This document shows, in pieces, positions 1-7,953 of a DNA stretch of 38,415 nucleotides. A program made the position numbers and the translations under genes. Numbering within the stretch: position 1 is the stretch's first letter; the number at the start of each line of letters is the position of its first letter. The notes beneath the pieces were generated by a model. It searched no databases, had not been told where the DNA came from, and saw nothing but the letters and a program-made list of their open reading frames with translations. This DNA is from CAZDFU01 sp964504985. GTDB lineage: Bacteria > Patescibacteriota > Microgenomatia > Daviesbacterales > UBA10151. The DNA lies in NCBI GenBank assembly GCA_964504985.1, contig CAZDFU010000010.1:1-38415 (forward strand). Direction: 5' to 3'.

Positions 1-13
1 GTAAGGTATATAT

Positions 14-1084
14 ATGGCTCACAATAACAACGAAGCAAAAAAAGCTGCAATTCTAGCAGCCATGGCTCAAATTCAAAAGGCTTATGGTACTGGTTCTATT
101 ATGCGTTTAGGAGAAAGGGCTGAGAAGCTAACTGTAGAAGTAATACCTACAGGCTCTATTGCCTTGGATTTAGCCTTGGGAATCGGTGGTTTACCAAAGG
201 GAAGGATTATAGAAATATATGGTCCTGAAGCAAGCGGTAAAACCTCCTTATGTCTGCATGTTATTGCTGAGGCTCAGAAAAAAGGCGGAGTAGCTGCTTT
301 TATAGATGCAGAACACGCCTTGGATCCGCAAAGGGCACAAAAGATTGGAGTTAATTTGGATGAGTTGTTAATTTCCCAGCCAGATACAGGAGAGCAGGCT
401 TTGGAAATCGCTGAGAGTTTAATAAGATCCGGCGGGATTGATGTGGTGGTAATTGATTCTGTTGCTGCTTTAGTCCCCCGTTCAGAGTTAGAAGGGGAGA
501 TGGGTGAATCTTCAATGGGTGTACAGGCAAGACTTATGTCTCAGGCTCTGAGGAAATTAACAGGTGCAGTTTCCAATACTAATACTATAGTTATTTTTAC
601 CAACCAGCTCCGTCAAAAAATTGGAGTGATGTTTGGTAACCCAGAAACAACTACAGGTGGTTTAGCTCTAAAATTTTATGCTTCTATTAGGTTGGATGTA
701 AGAAAAATTGAAAATATAAAACAGGGAGACTTGGTAGTTGGATCAAGACATAGGGTTAAAGTGGTTAAAAATAAGGTAGCGCCTCCTTTTAGGATTGCTG
801 AACTTGATATGGATGATCAGGGTATTTCTCATGAAGGGGAATTATTGGATGTTGGAATTGAACTTGGGATTTTAACAAAGTCAGGTGCATTTATTAAATG
901 GGGTGAAAAAATGTTGGGTCAAGGGAGGGCTGCAGCTGCTGCATACTTGAAGGAGAACAAAAAAGAAGCCCAGAATTTAGAGAAAGAAATTAGAGATGCT
1001 TGGGGAAAACAAAAAGAGGGTAAAGAAAAAATCGTAGTTGGTAATGACGAAGAAAGTACAGGTGCAGTAGAAGAAGCAGGATAG
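14..1084 (+). CDS. recA: Recombinase RecA
   Basis: RecA forms ATP-dependent filaments on single-stranded DNA, drives homologous strand exchange and triggers LexA-type self-cleavage. The 356-residue protein has the family's normal length. The Walker A motif GPEASGKT lies at residues 70-77, and the DNA-binding L2 loop region with GNPETTTGG lies near residues 208-216. The C-terminal tail is rich in Glu and Lys. No intein is present. The ATG follows a short AAGG-containing stretch, but only 13 bases of upstream sequence are in the window, so the promoter cannot be judged. recX starts directly after the stop codon, so the two are co-transcribed, as in many bacteria. Confidence 0.98.
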   Translation: MAHNNNEAKKAAILAAMAQIQKAYGTGSIMRLGERAEKLTVEVIPTGSIALDLALGIGGLPKGRIIEIYGPEASGKTSLCLHVIAEAQKKGGVAAFIDAEHALDPQRAQKIGVNLDELLISQPDTGEQALEIAESLIRSGGIDVVVIDSVAALVPRSELEGEMGESSMGVQARLMSQALRKLTGAVSNTNTIVIFTNQLRQKIGVMFGNPETTTGGLALKFYASIRLDVRKIENIKQGDLVVGSRHRVKVVKNKVAPPFRIAELDMDDQGISHEGELLDVGIELGILTKSGAFIKWGEKMLGQGRAAAAAYLKENKKEAQNLEKEIRDAWGKQKEGKEKIVVGNDEESTGAVEEAG

Positions 1085-1648
1085 ATGCCTAAAGTTACCT
1101 CTGTTGAACCCCAGAAAAAAAACCCTCATAGATTTAATATTTTTTTGGATGGTGAATTTGCTTTTGGAGCAGATGAGGATTTAGTGGTGGAATATAGGTT
1201 AGTTTTGGGAAAAGAGCTTCTCAAAACAGATTTAGAGAAACTTTTATTTGAGACAGAGGTAGGAAAGTTGATGGAGCGGATGTATAGGCTTTGGAATATA
1301 AGGCCTAGGTCGGAAAAAGAAGTTAGAAATTATTTTAGAATTAAAAATTTAGAATTAAAAATTAAGGATAAGGAATTAATAGGTGATTTAGCTATAGAAT
1401 TGGTAATAAAGAAACTAAAACAGAAAAATCTATTAAATGATGAAGAATTTGCCAGGGAGTGGGTGGAAGCAAGAAGAAAAAGCAAGCAAAAAGGTATTAA
1501 AGCAATTAGGTCTGAGCTTTACCAAAAGGGAATTAATAAAGAAATTATAGAAAGCGTGATTAATAAACAGAAGGAAGAGTACAGCGAAAGGGAGTTAGCA
1601 GAAGAAGCATTGAGAAAAAAATGGAAAATTTGGCATACACTCAACTAA
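1085..1648 (+). CDS. recX: Regulatory protein RecX, interrupted near its C-terminus
   Basis: RecX binds RecA filaments and limits their activity. The gene starts immediately after the recA stop. The 187 readable residues show a basic N-terminal segment, then the three-helix repeats typical of RecX (for example LLNDEEFAREWVEARR and KGIKAIRSELYQKGI). The reading frame ends at a TAA inside a run of 13 A. In the same frame after the stop the sequence continues as plausible RecX (KKAFEYLARKGFEF) to a TAG at 1763-1765. The last readable residues (KIWHTLN) look out of frame; shifting by one base gives NLAYTQLKKKK, which fits the family. A missing A before about 1630 plus an extra A in the long run would explain both. 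This may be an assembly error, a real mutation, or a site rescued by slippage. Confidence 0.8.
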   Translation: MPKVTSVEPQKKNPHRFNIFLDGEFAFGADEDLVVEYRLVLGKELLKTDLEKLLFETEVGKLMERMYRLWNIRPRSEKEVRNYFRIKNLELKIKDKELIGDLAIELVIKKLKQKNLLNDEEFAREWVEARRKSKQKGIKAIRSELYQKGINKEIIESVINKQKEEYSERELAEEALRKKWKIWHTLN

Positions 1649-1765
1649 AAAAAAAAAAAGAAAAAAGCCTTTGAATATTTAGCAAGAAAAGGTTTTGAGT
1701 TTGAACTTGTTAAAGAGGCGGTTGAGGCTTGGATGAAACTTGATATTAACACTGAGTCTGAATAG
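1649..1765 (+). pseudogene. recX: Out-of-reach C-terminal part of recX
   Basis: This stretch continues the recX frame after the TAA at 1646-1648. It encodes about 38 residues, including AFEYLARKGFEFELVKEAVE, the final repeat expected of RecX, and ends at TAG 1763-1765. Together with the upstream ORF the gene would make a normal-sized RecX of about 226 residues. It has no start codon or ribosome binding site of its own. Whether it is translated depends on the homopolymer length being correct or on polymerase slippage along the A run. Confidence 0.7.
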
Positions 1766-1932
1766 GGTTTCAGTACAAAGGGTTGAAAAATTCTTACAAA
1801 AAAGGTAGAATGGTAATTGAAATCAGATTGAGGAATATATATGAATGGAAATTATTCTGATATTTCGGATCTTCCTCTAAGCCAGATATAAATCTCTGGT
1901 ATTTTCTGATTTTTAATTAATCTAAAAATAAT
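1766..1932. other. Intergenic region between recX and rny
   Basis: No convincing gene lies here. There is a short frame starting at ATG 1841 (MNGNYSDISDLPLSQI) that ends before rny. A weak hairpin, CCAGA/TCTGG around 1882-1899, is followed by a T-rich stretch and might slow or end recX transcription. The last 25 bases before the rny start are very AT-rich, but I could not identify a clear promoter. Confidence 0.4.
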
Positions 1933-3258
1933 ATGCAGCGAACTTTTGGCCCTAATAAAACTAATACTGATTTTTCAGGCCATGAGGCAGATTTAGCAAA
2001 AAGAGAAGGGATTTTAGAAGAGAGGGAAAGACAAATAAGCGAGAAGCAAAAACTGGTAGAAGGGAAGCTGGATCAGCTTGAAAAAGCACGCAAAGACTTA
2101 GTTGAAAAATTGGAGAAGGTTTCAACCTTTTCCGCAGAGGATGCTAAAAAACTTCTTTTAGAAAACATTGAAAAAGATTTAAGCTCTGAAATTTCCAAAA
2201 GAATAAAAGAAGCAGAAGACGAGATTAAACTTACAAAAGAAAAATCAGCTAAAGAAATTTTGGCTGAGGCTATGTTACATGGTGTAACAGACTATATTTC
2301 AGAATTTACCACTTCCAGGGTAAAGTTAGGAGATGAAGAGATGAAGGGAAGGATTATTGGAAAAGAAGGAAGAAACGTAAGAACCTTTGAGACTGTTACT
2401 GGGGTTGATGTGGTGATGGATGATGAAATACCTGATAGTTTAATTCTTTCCTCCTTTGATCCTATACGCCGTGAAATTGCCAGGGTATCTTTGGAAAGAT
2501 TGATGGCTGACGGAAGGATTCAACCGCAAAGAATTGAGGAAATAGTTGAAAAAACTAAAGAAGATATTGAGAAATTAATGCTCCAGGCAGGAGAAAAACT
2601 CTGTCATGACGTCGGGGTGTATAACTTACCGGTAGAGCTGGTAGCGCTTTTGGGCAGGTTTAAATATAGATATTCTTACGGCCAAAATTTAATTTTACAT
2701 ACCCAGGAGGAAACTCAAATTGGTGTTGCTTTAGCTAAAATGATTGGCGCAGATGCTAATGTGGTAAGACTTGGTTGTCTGTTGCATGATATAGGAAAAA
2801 TTGTAACAGAAGAAGATGAGGGGACACATGTTGATAAAGGAGTGCAAATTGCCCGCAAGTTTGGAATGCCTGAAAAAGTTATCAATTGTATTGCTGAGCA
2901 TCATGAAGATAAACCTTTTTCCTCGGTTGAATCAATTTTAGTGTGTATTGCTGATGCCATCTCAGGGGCAAGACCTGGAGCAAGGCATGAAAATGTTCAG
3001 GATTATATAAAAAGGTTAGATGATATAGAAAAGATTGCTACCTCATTTGAAGGAGTTGAAAGAGCGTTTGCAGTACAAGCAGGAAGAGAAGTAAGGGTTA
3101 TTGTTACTCCTGAAAGAATATCAGATGATGAGCTGCCAAAACTGGTGCATGATATTGCTCAAAGAATTTCCAAAGAAGTAATGGTGCCTGGAGCTGTTAA
3201 GATTACTGCTATTAGGGAAACAAGAGTAACAGAATCTATATTGACCTCACCTCAATAA
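1933..3258 (+). CDS. rny: Ribonuclease Y without the usual membrane anchor
   Basis: RNase Y is a 5'-end-sensitive endoribonuclease that starts mRNA decay. In order the protein shows a charged coiled coil (about residues 20-130), a KH RNA-binding domain with IIGKEGRN at 141-148, and an HD phosphohydrolase domain with H256 and the LLHDIGK motif around 284-289, then the conserved C-terminus with VMVPGAVKITAIRE. At 441 residues it is shorter than the roughly 520 of typical members. The difference is at the N-terminus: no transmembrane helix precedes the coiled coil, so it should be cytosolic unless recruited by a partner. The stop codon directly abuts the stop of the convergent DUF2079 gene. Confidence 0.95.
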   Translation: MQRTFGPNKTNTDFSGHEADLAKREGILEERERQISEKQKLVEGKLDQLEKARKDLVEKLEKVSTFSAEDAKKLLLENIEKDLSSEISKRIKEAEDEIKLTKEKSAKEILAEAMLHGVTDYISEFTTSRVKLGDEEMKGRIIGKEGRNVRTFETVTGVDVVMDDEIPDSLILSSFDPIRREIARVSLERLMADGRIQPQRIEEIVEKTKEDIEKLMLQAGEKLCHDVGVYNLPVELVALLGRFKYRYSYGQNLILHTQEETQIGVALAKMIGADANVVRLGCLLHDIGKIVTEEDEGTHVDKGVQIARKFGMPEKVINCIAEHHEDKPFSSVESILVCIADAISGARPGARHENVQDYIKRLDDIEKIATSFEGVERAFAVQAGREVRVIVTPERISDDELPKLVHDIAQRISKEVMVPGAVKITAIRETRVTESILTSPQ

Positions 3259-4674
3259 TTAAATTCTTCTGAAAATAAATAAATTCTTTTCTTGAGCAAT
3301 TATTTTCCAGTTAGGAGATTTTGAAAAAGTATTTATTACTTTTACTAAATCACTATAATGAATCGGGTAGCTGCTTAAAGATTTGTCAAAAACCAGGTAC
3401 TCTGCATCATAAATCTCAGGAAAAAGATAAATCTTTTCTCTATTTGCCAAATGTGGGACTAAAGGAGATTGTGCTGAAACAGATGCTTTTGTAGGAATAA
3501 TAGCCAAGTTTTTTTCAATATAGGAGTATGTTCCGCTATTTTTAGTATGCGGTTGAAAAAAAGACCATACAAAACTATTTGGAGATAACCCGCTGGTTAG
3601 TAGTGAAAAAAGAAGTAAAACAATTACAGGAAATTTCGGCAGTTTAAACTTTCCTATAACTAAAATTGTTGAAAAAGCTAAGAAAGGTAAAACTGGAGCA
3701 CTGTGGTGATAAACTGTGGTCCAGGTCTGGTGATAGTTAGACGCAAATCTAAAGTAAAGATGAAGAAAAGAAGTAAGATATGTTAAAGGAGAAAGAACAG
3801 GCAGAAAGGCGAAAGGTTTTAGTAAAGCGTCTAGAGTTAGTAATTTCACTTGGCTGTTAAATATTTGATCCAAGAATATTTGAGGTCTTAAGAGTAGTAA
3901 AGAGATTAAATCTATTGGACTATCAAGAGGTAGAATTGAGCTTTCTATGTAAGAGGTATCCCCTCCTCTCCATAGAAATGGCATAATTGTGAATTTGATT
4001 AAATATAGACTTAAAAGAGAGAAAATAATTGTTGGAAAACCTATTCTATATTGTTTACAAAAAGTTTGATAAATTCCTATCCCCAATAGAAAGATAGGGA
4101 GATCTTCTTTAAAAAGAATACTCAAAAAAAGGGTAATAGAATACAAAAGCCATTTTTTAAAATACCAAGAATATAGAATTATTGATAAAGGTAATACCGA
4201 GATAGTTGCTAGATGAAAGTCAAAAATGACTGCTGAAGTGATAGCTACTGAAGTTAAGAATGCTAAGGTTATTAATAAACTTAAGGTGATATTTTTTAGC
4301 TCTTTAATTGCAATTAAATAAATAGGGATAGCAGATAAGCTGACAAATAGAGCTTGAAGAATAAGTAGAGTTTCGGCAGAAGAAAATAATTTATAAATGG
4401 GTGCAAGTATTATTAATATAGGGCCAAAGTGATCAGCTAGAATTATCATATGTTTAAGCGTGCTGAATGGAAGAGAGCCTTCGCTATATAGATAAATTGC
4501 CTGAGTGTAAATCCCTAAATCGAAAGCATGTGAATCAAAATTGAAGTGCCTATTTAAAGTGTGGTTAGAGTAAATGAAAAAGAATAAAGTAGAAAGAAGT
4601 ATTGAGGTTATATATTTATTGCGTAGCATGAATAATGCTTTAAGTATAGATTTTAAGGTTATTAAATGGATCAT
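3259..4674 (-). CDS. DUF2079 polytopic membrane protein
   Basis: This is a multi-pass membrane protein of about 471 residues. The N-terminal signature HAFDLGIYTQAIYLYSEG, followed by LADHFGPILIILAPIYKL, is typical of DUF2079, a GT-C-like family of unproven function often found with surface glycosylation genes. The C-terminal 90 residues form an extracytoplasmic-looking domain (SAQSPLVPHLANREKIYLFPEIY). The start was chosen because a promoter (TTGTAA, 17 bp, TAAAAT) predicts transcription beginning about 6 nt upstream. An internal ATG at 4629, just before the first hydrophobic segment, is the alternative. Its promoter overlaps that of the divergent HU gene. Confidence 0.85.
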   Translation of the reverse strand: MIHLITLKSILKALFMLRNKYITSILLSTLFFFIYSNHTLNRHFNFDSHAFDLGIYTQAIYLYSEGSLPFSTLKHMIILADHFGPILIILAPIYKLFSSAETLLILQALFVSLSAIPIYLIAIKELKNITLSLLITLAFLTSVAITSAVIFDFHLATISVLPLSIILYSWYFKKWLLYSITLFLSILFKEDLPIFLLGIGIYQTFCKQYRIGFPTIIFSLLSLYLIKFTIMPFLWRGGDTSYIESSILPLDSPIDLISLLLLRPQIFLDQIFNSQVKLLTLDALLKPFAFLPVLSPLTYLTSFLHLYFRFASNYHQTWTTVYHHSAPVLPFLAFSTILVIGKFKLPKFPVIVLLLFSLLTSGLSPNSFVWSFFQPHTKNSGTYSYIEKNLAIIPTKASVSAQSPLVPHLANREKIYLFPEIYDAEYLVFDKSLSSYPIHYSDLVKVINTFSKSPNWKIIAQEKNLFIFRRI

Positions 4675-4687
4675 ATGTGCAAATTTA

Positions 4688-4738
4688 ATTTTATATATTT
4701 ATTTGGGGCTTTACAAAGGGTAAAACATCTGGTAACTT
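4688..4738. promoter_or_regulatory. Back-to-back promoters sharing one -35 box (DUF2079 gene and HU gene)
   Basis: On the plus strand TTTACA (4710-4715), 17 bp and TAACTT (4733-4738) lie 9 nt before the HU ATG. On the minus strand TTGTAA (4716-4711), 17 bp and TAAAAT (4693-4688) predict a start about 6 nt before the DUF2079 ATG. The two -35 hexamers are the two strands of one 7-bp word, TTTACAA, so polymerase can probably occupy only one direction at a time. Confidence 0.6.
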
Positions 4739-4747
4739 TGCATTCAT

Positions 4748-5020
4748 ATGACTAAAAATGAACTCATCGAAAAAGTAGCCAAGAAGGCGAATCTGACAAA
4801 AAGAGCTGCTGCAGATTCTGTTAACCAAACTTTTAACCTAATCAAGGATGGATTAGTTAGAGGCGAGAAGGTAGTAATAACAGGTTTTGGAACATTTCTT
4901 ATCAGGTCAAGGGCTGCCAGACGGGGCAGAAATCCACAAACTGGTGAAACCATCCAGATCCCCAATAAAAAATTACCAGGTTTTACTGCAGGTAAAACTT
5001 TAAAACGGTTAATTAAGTAA
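4748..5020 (+). CDS. hup: HU-family DNA-binding protein
   Basis: This is a 90-residue histone-like protein that bends and compacts DNA as a dimer. Length and motifs match HU: the N-terminal MTKNELIEKVAKK helix, the core GFGTFLIRSRAARRGRNPQTG, and the beta-arm with the conserved RNPQTGE and proline, ending KTLKRLIK. There is no Shine-Dalgarno sequence. The -10 box lies 9 nt before the ATG, so the message should have at most a few leader bases. It sits alone between a divergent membrane protein gene and an ABC transporter operon. Confidence 0.97.
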   Translation: MTKNELIEKVAKKANLTKRAAADSVNQTFNLIKDGLVRGEKVVITGFGTFLIRSRAARRGRNPQTGETIQIPNKKLPGFTAGKTLKRLIK

Positions 5021-5036
5021 ATCCCCCGCAGTTTGC

Positions 5037-5045
5037 TGATATAAT
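5037..5045 (+). promoter_or_regulatory. Extended -10 promoter giving a leaderless ABC transporter mRNA
   Basis: TG, one base, then TATAAT (5040-5045) forms an extended -10 element. The GTG start of the ABC ATPase begins 7 nt downstream, where the transcript should start. No recognisable -35 box or Shine-Dalgarno sequence was found. Confidence 0.6.
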
Positions 5046-5052
5046 CTAAACT

Positions 5053-6033
5053 GTGAATGCTATTTCAGTAAAGAATTTAAAAAAGTACTATTTAGTTCAT
5101 CAAAAAGAAGAAGGCCTCTGGGGGTCTATCAAGTCTTTATTTAAAAGAGTTTATTTTGATGTTAAAGCTGTTGATGGGATCTCTTTTGAGATTGCTGAGG
5201 GTGAATTGGTAGGATTTATCGGGCCTAATGGAGCAGGTAAAACTACCACCTTAAAAGTTTTATCAGGGCTTTTGTATCCAACCTCCGGTGATATAAGGGT
5301 TTTAGGGTATGAACCATTCAAAAGGCAATCTATATTTCAAAAGCAATTTTCCTTAATTATGGGACAAAAAAATCAGCTCTGGTGGGATTTGCCCCCTTGG
5401 GAAAGTTTTATTTTAAACAAAGAAATTTATGGTATTTCTGATAGTCAGTTTCAGGCGGTTGTTAATAAACTTTCTAAAATGCTTGAGGTAGAAGATATCT
5501 TAAAAATTCCTGTGAGAAAGTTATCTTTAGGCCAAAGGATGAAGTGTGAATTAATAGCAGCTTTACTGCATTCACCAAAAGTTCTATTTCTGGATGAGCC
5601 AACGATTGGTTTAGATGTTTTAGCCCAAAAAAATATGAGGGATTTTATAAAAGAAATAAATAGAGAACTTAAAACAACAGTTATCCTGACCTCGCATTAT
5701 ATGGAAGATGTTAAGGAGTTATGCAAAAGAATAATCATTATCAATGAAGGCAAAATTTTATATGATGGACTTTTAGAAAAAATAGTGAATAAGCTTGCCC
5801 CTATAAAAGTTATAAAAGCTGATTTTGAAGAGAATATAGATTTGGAGAAACTTAAAAAAATCGGGAGAGTTGAAGAATATTTTGGCAACAGCGCTAAAAT
5901 TCAGATAAATAAAAATGAGGTAGCCAAAAAAGCAAGTAAACTGCTTTCAGATTTTAAGATAGCTGATTTAACAATCGAAGATCCGGCAATTGAAGATATT
6001 ATCCGCGGGATATTTAATAAGCATTCAGTTTAA
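5053..6033 (+). CDS. ABC transporter ATP-binding protein (ABC-2 exporter, COG4586 type)
   Basis: This is the energising subunit of an ABC-2 type exporter. The 326-residue protein has the long N-terminal extension seen in the COG4586 group (residues 1-40), Walker A GPNGAGKTT near 57-65, the Q-loop around FSLIMGQKNQLWW, the signature LSLGQRMK near 157, Walker B VLFLDEPT, and a C-terminal regulatory domain. The two permeases that follow after a small regulator gene (6372 and 7168) match the usual partners. The start is GTG, chosen because an extended -10 box predicts a transcript beginning at or next to it. The substrate is unknown. Confidence 0.9.
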   Translation: MNAISVKNLKKYYLVHQKEEGLWGSIKSLFKRVYFDVKAVDGISFEIAEGELVGFIGPNGAGKTTTLKVLSGLLYPTSGDIRVLGYEPFKRQSIFQKQFSLIMGQKNQLWWDLPPWESFILNKEIYGISDSQFQAVVNKLSKMLEVEDILKIPVRKLSLGQRMKCELIAALLHSPKVLFLDEPTIGLDVLAQKNMRDFIKEINRELKTTVILTSHYMEDVKELCKRIIIINEGKILYDGLLEKIVNKLAPIKVIKADFEENIDLEKLKKIGRVEEYFGNSAKIQINKNEVAKKASKLLSDFKIADLTIEDPAIEDIIRGIFNKHSV

Positions 6034-6044
6034 CTTCATCAGTT

Positions 6045-6074
6045 TTGACATTTAAGTTTTAAATTTGTTATTGT
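6045..6074 (+). promoter_or_regulatory. Promoter upstream of the TrpR-like gene
   Basis: TTGACA (6045-6050), 18 bp, then TATTGT (6069-6074) ends 10 nt before the ATG of the TrpR-like gene. It lies just after the ATPase stop codon, so the regulator and permeases can be transcribed separately from the ATPase. Confidence 0.5.
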
Positions 6075-6084
6075 ATGGATACAT

Positions 6085-6372
6085 ATGTCCAAACCTAAGA
6101 GGGAAAGTGATATAAAAGTACCGCATGATTTCCTAAAAGATTTACTAACTCCTTCTGAGTTAAGGATGTTAAAAAACAGATGGCAGATAATAAACCTTTC
6201 AAAAGAAGGTTTGGTAATCAGAAAAATTGCCTCCCAGGTTAAGGTTGGTACAGACACAGTAGTAAGAACTATCAGGATGGCAGAGAAGAATAACCTTTTA
6301 AATAAACTGGGTAATGAGGCAGATAAAAAGATCAAATCCTCGACACCCTGGATATTTGGTAAGTCACGGTGA
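6085..6372 (+). CDS. Trp repressor-like (YerC/TrpR family) DNA-binding protein
   Basis: The 95-residue protein looks like the TrpR/YerC helix-turn-helix superfamily: LLTPSELRMLKNRWQIINLSKEGLVIRKIASQVKVGTD contains the LTPxE...R entry and the turn-helix IRKIASQVKVGTDTVVR. It should bind DNA as a dimer; its effector, if any, is unknown. Its stop codon overlaps the start of the first permease (TGATG), and it sits between the ATPase and the permeases of one exporter. It has its own promoter. A plausible role is control of the exporter, but its targets cannot be read from sequence. Confidence 0.75.
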   Translation: MSKPKRESDIKVPHDFLKDLLTPSELRMLKNRWQIINLSKEGLVIRKIASQVKVGTDTVVRTIRMAEKNNLLNKLGNEADKKIKSSTPWIFGKSR

Positions 6373-7166
6373 TGGGTAAATACTTAGAAGTCTTTAACAT
6401 ATCTTGGCAGCAGAACTTAATTTACAGGTTAAATTTTGTTTTATGGAGAGTTAGAAATGTTTTACAGCTTTTATTGATTTACTTTATCTGGTGGACTGTT
6501 TTTCAGTCACAAAACCAGCTTTTTGGATACACCACATCTTCGATTATAAGTTATGTATTAGTTGCTGCTTTAATCCGGGCGGTAGTTTTATCCACCAGGG
6601 TAGTGGATATGATAAATTCAATAAATGAAGGAAGTATAGTTAACTTTTTAGTTAAACCACTCGGATTTATTAAATATTATATAGCAAGAGATATAGCAGA
6701 TAAGTTGTTTAACATTTCATTTTATGTGATAGAAGTTACTTTACTTCTTCTTATTTTAAAGCCTCCGCTAATTATTCAAACAAATCTTTTGACCTTATTA
6801 TTGTTTTTACTGGCTATTTGCGGAGGGCTAATTATTTTTTTCTGCTTAAATTTTATTATCAGCCTGACTGCTTTTTGGATAGAAAATTCATGGGGGCCGG
6901 TTTTTCTGATGAACATATTCCTTGAGGCTCTTGGAGGCAGCTTATTCCCTTTAGATATTTTACCAAACAAACTTTTTAATTTATTAATGCTAACACCTTT
7001 TCCCTATCTGATATATTTCCCGGCTAAATTGTATCTGGGGACCTTAACTTCTAGTCAGTTATTTTATGGTTTTGGAGTAATTATAGCCTGGATAATACTT
7101 TTGCTTATTATTATGAAATTAGTAATCAGAAGCGGATTCCGCAGCTTTAGTGCAGTAGGAAATTGA
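6372..7166 (+). CDS. ABC-2 type permease subunit 1 (COG4587/DUF990-like)
   Basis: This membrane protein of about 264 residues has six likely transmembrane segments and the N-terminal pattern of this permease family (FNISWQQNLIYRLNFVLWRVRNVLQ). Near residue 195 lies the conserved LGGSLFPLDILP region followed by PFPYLIYFPAKLYLG, typical of COG4587-like permeases. The ATG overlaps the TGA of the regulator gene (translational coupling); a GTG three bases earlier is an alternative. It should pair with the next gene to form the export channel. Confidence 0.85.
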   Translation: MGKYLEVFNISWQQNLIYRLNFVLWRVRNVLQLLLIYFIWWTVFQSQNQLFGYTTSSIISYVLVAALIRAVVLSTRVVDMINSINEGSIVNFLVKPLGFIKYYIARDIADKLFNISFYVIEVTLLLLILKPPLIIQTNLLTLLLFLLAICGGLIIFFCLNFIISLTAFWIENSWGPVFLMNIFLEALGGSLFPLDILPNKLFNLLMLTPFPYLIYFPAKLYLGTLTSSQLFYGFGVIIAWIILLLIIMKLVIRSGFRSFSAVGN

Positions 7167-7167
7167 T

Positions 7168-7953
7168 ATGATCAAAAAATATCTTAAAATATGGTGGTTG
7201 TATGCAGTTGCTTCTATACAGATTCAACTAAATGTAAGGTGGGGTTTGGCGCTTTTTTTAATTGCAAAACTATTAAGATTTGCAACCTTTACTTTATTTT
7301 TAGTTATTCTGTTAAGCAGTACAAAACTTCTGGCAGGATATAATTTAGATCAAACAATTTTATTTTTTCTCAGCTTTAATTTGCTGGATATTTTATCTCA
7401 GCTGCTATTTAGGGAAGTTTATAGATTTAGGGGAGTAGTCTTATCAGGTTCGTTTGATTTTTATTTAATAAAACCCATTAACCCACTGTTTAGAAGTCTA
7501 TTAACCGGACCGGATTTATTAGATTTTGTTACTTTACTACCCCTGGTTTTAGCCATTATTTTTTTCATTAATAAATTAAATCTTTTAAATTTTTTTAATA
7601 TTTCTTTATATTTGCTTATGCTTACAATAGGATTTATTACCGCCTTTTCTCTGCATGTAATTATTCTATCAGTAGGTATTTTAACAACGGAAATAGATAA
7701 CGTTATTATGGTATACCGGGATATAATAGGTATGGGCAGGGTACCGGTTGATATTTATGCGGAGCCGGTAAGAGGCCTGATCACCTTTATTGTGCCGGTT
7801 GCAGTTATGATGGCTTTCCCGGCCAAGTCTTTGCTCGGGATGCTTTCTTTCCCCCTTTACTTCTATGCTATTTTCTTTTGTGTAACTATTTTTTTTATCT
7901 CAATGAAGTTTTGGCAGTTTGCGTTAAAAAGGTATTCTTCAGCCTCCAGCTAA
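7168..7953 (+). CDS. ABC-2 type permease subunit 2 (COG3694/DUF990-like)
   Basis: This 261-residue protein has about six hydrophobic segments and starts MIKKYLKIWWLYAVASIQIQ, the usual start of the second permease in COG4586/4587/3694 exporters. The conserved GRVPVDIYAEPVRGLITFIVPVAVMMAFPA region is present near the C-terminus. It begins 1 nt after the first permease and ends tail-to-tail with the PMT-like gene, sharing the bases CTAA as stop codons for both strands. Confidence 0.87.
   Translation: MIKKYLKIWWLYAVASIQIQLNVRWGLALFLIAKLLRFATFTLFLVILLSSTKLLAGYNLDQTILFFLSFNLLDILSQLLFREVYRFRGVVLSGSFDFYLIKPINPLFRSLLTGPDLLDFVTLLPLVLAIIFFINKLNLLNFFNISLYLLMLTIGFITAFSLHVIILSVGILTTEIDNVIMVYRDIIGMGRVPVDIYAEPVRGLITFIVPVAVMMAFPAKSLLGMLSFPLYFYAIFFCVTIFFISMKFWQFALKRYSSASS

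Noticed and set aside
1882..1915. Intrinsic terminator after recX
   Set aside because: Only five base pairs with an 8-base loop and a broken T-run; too weak to call.
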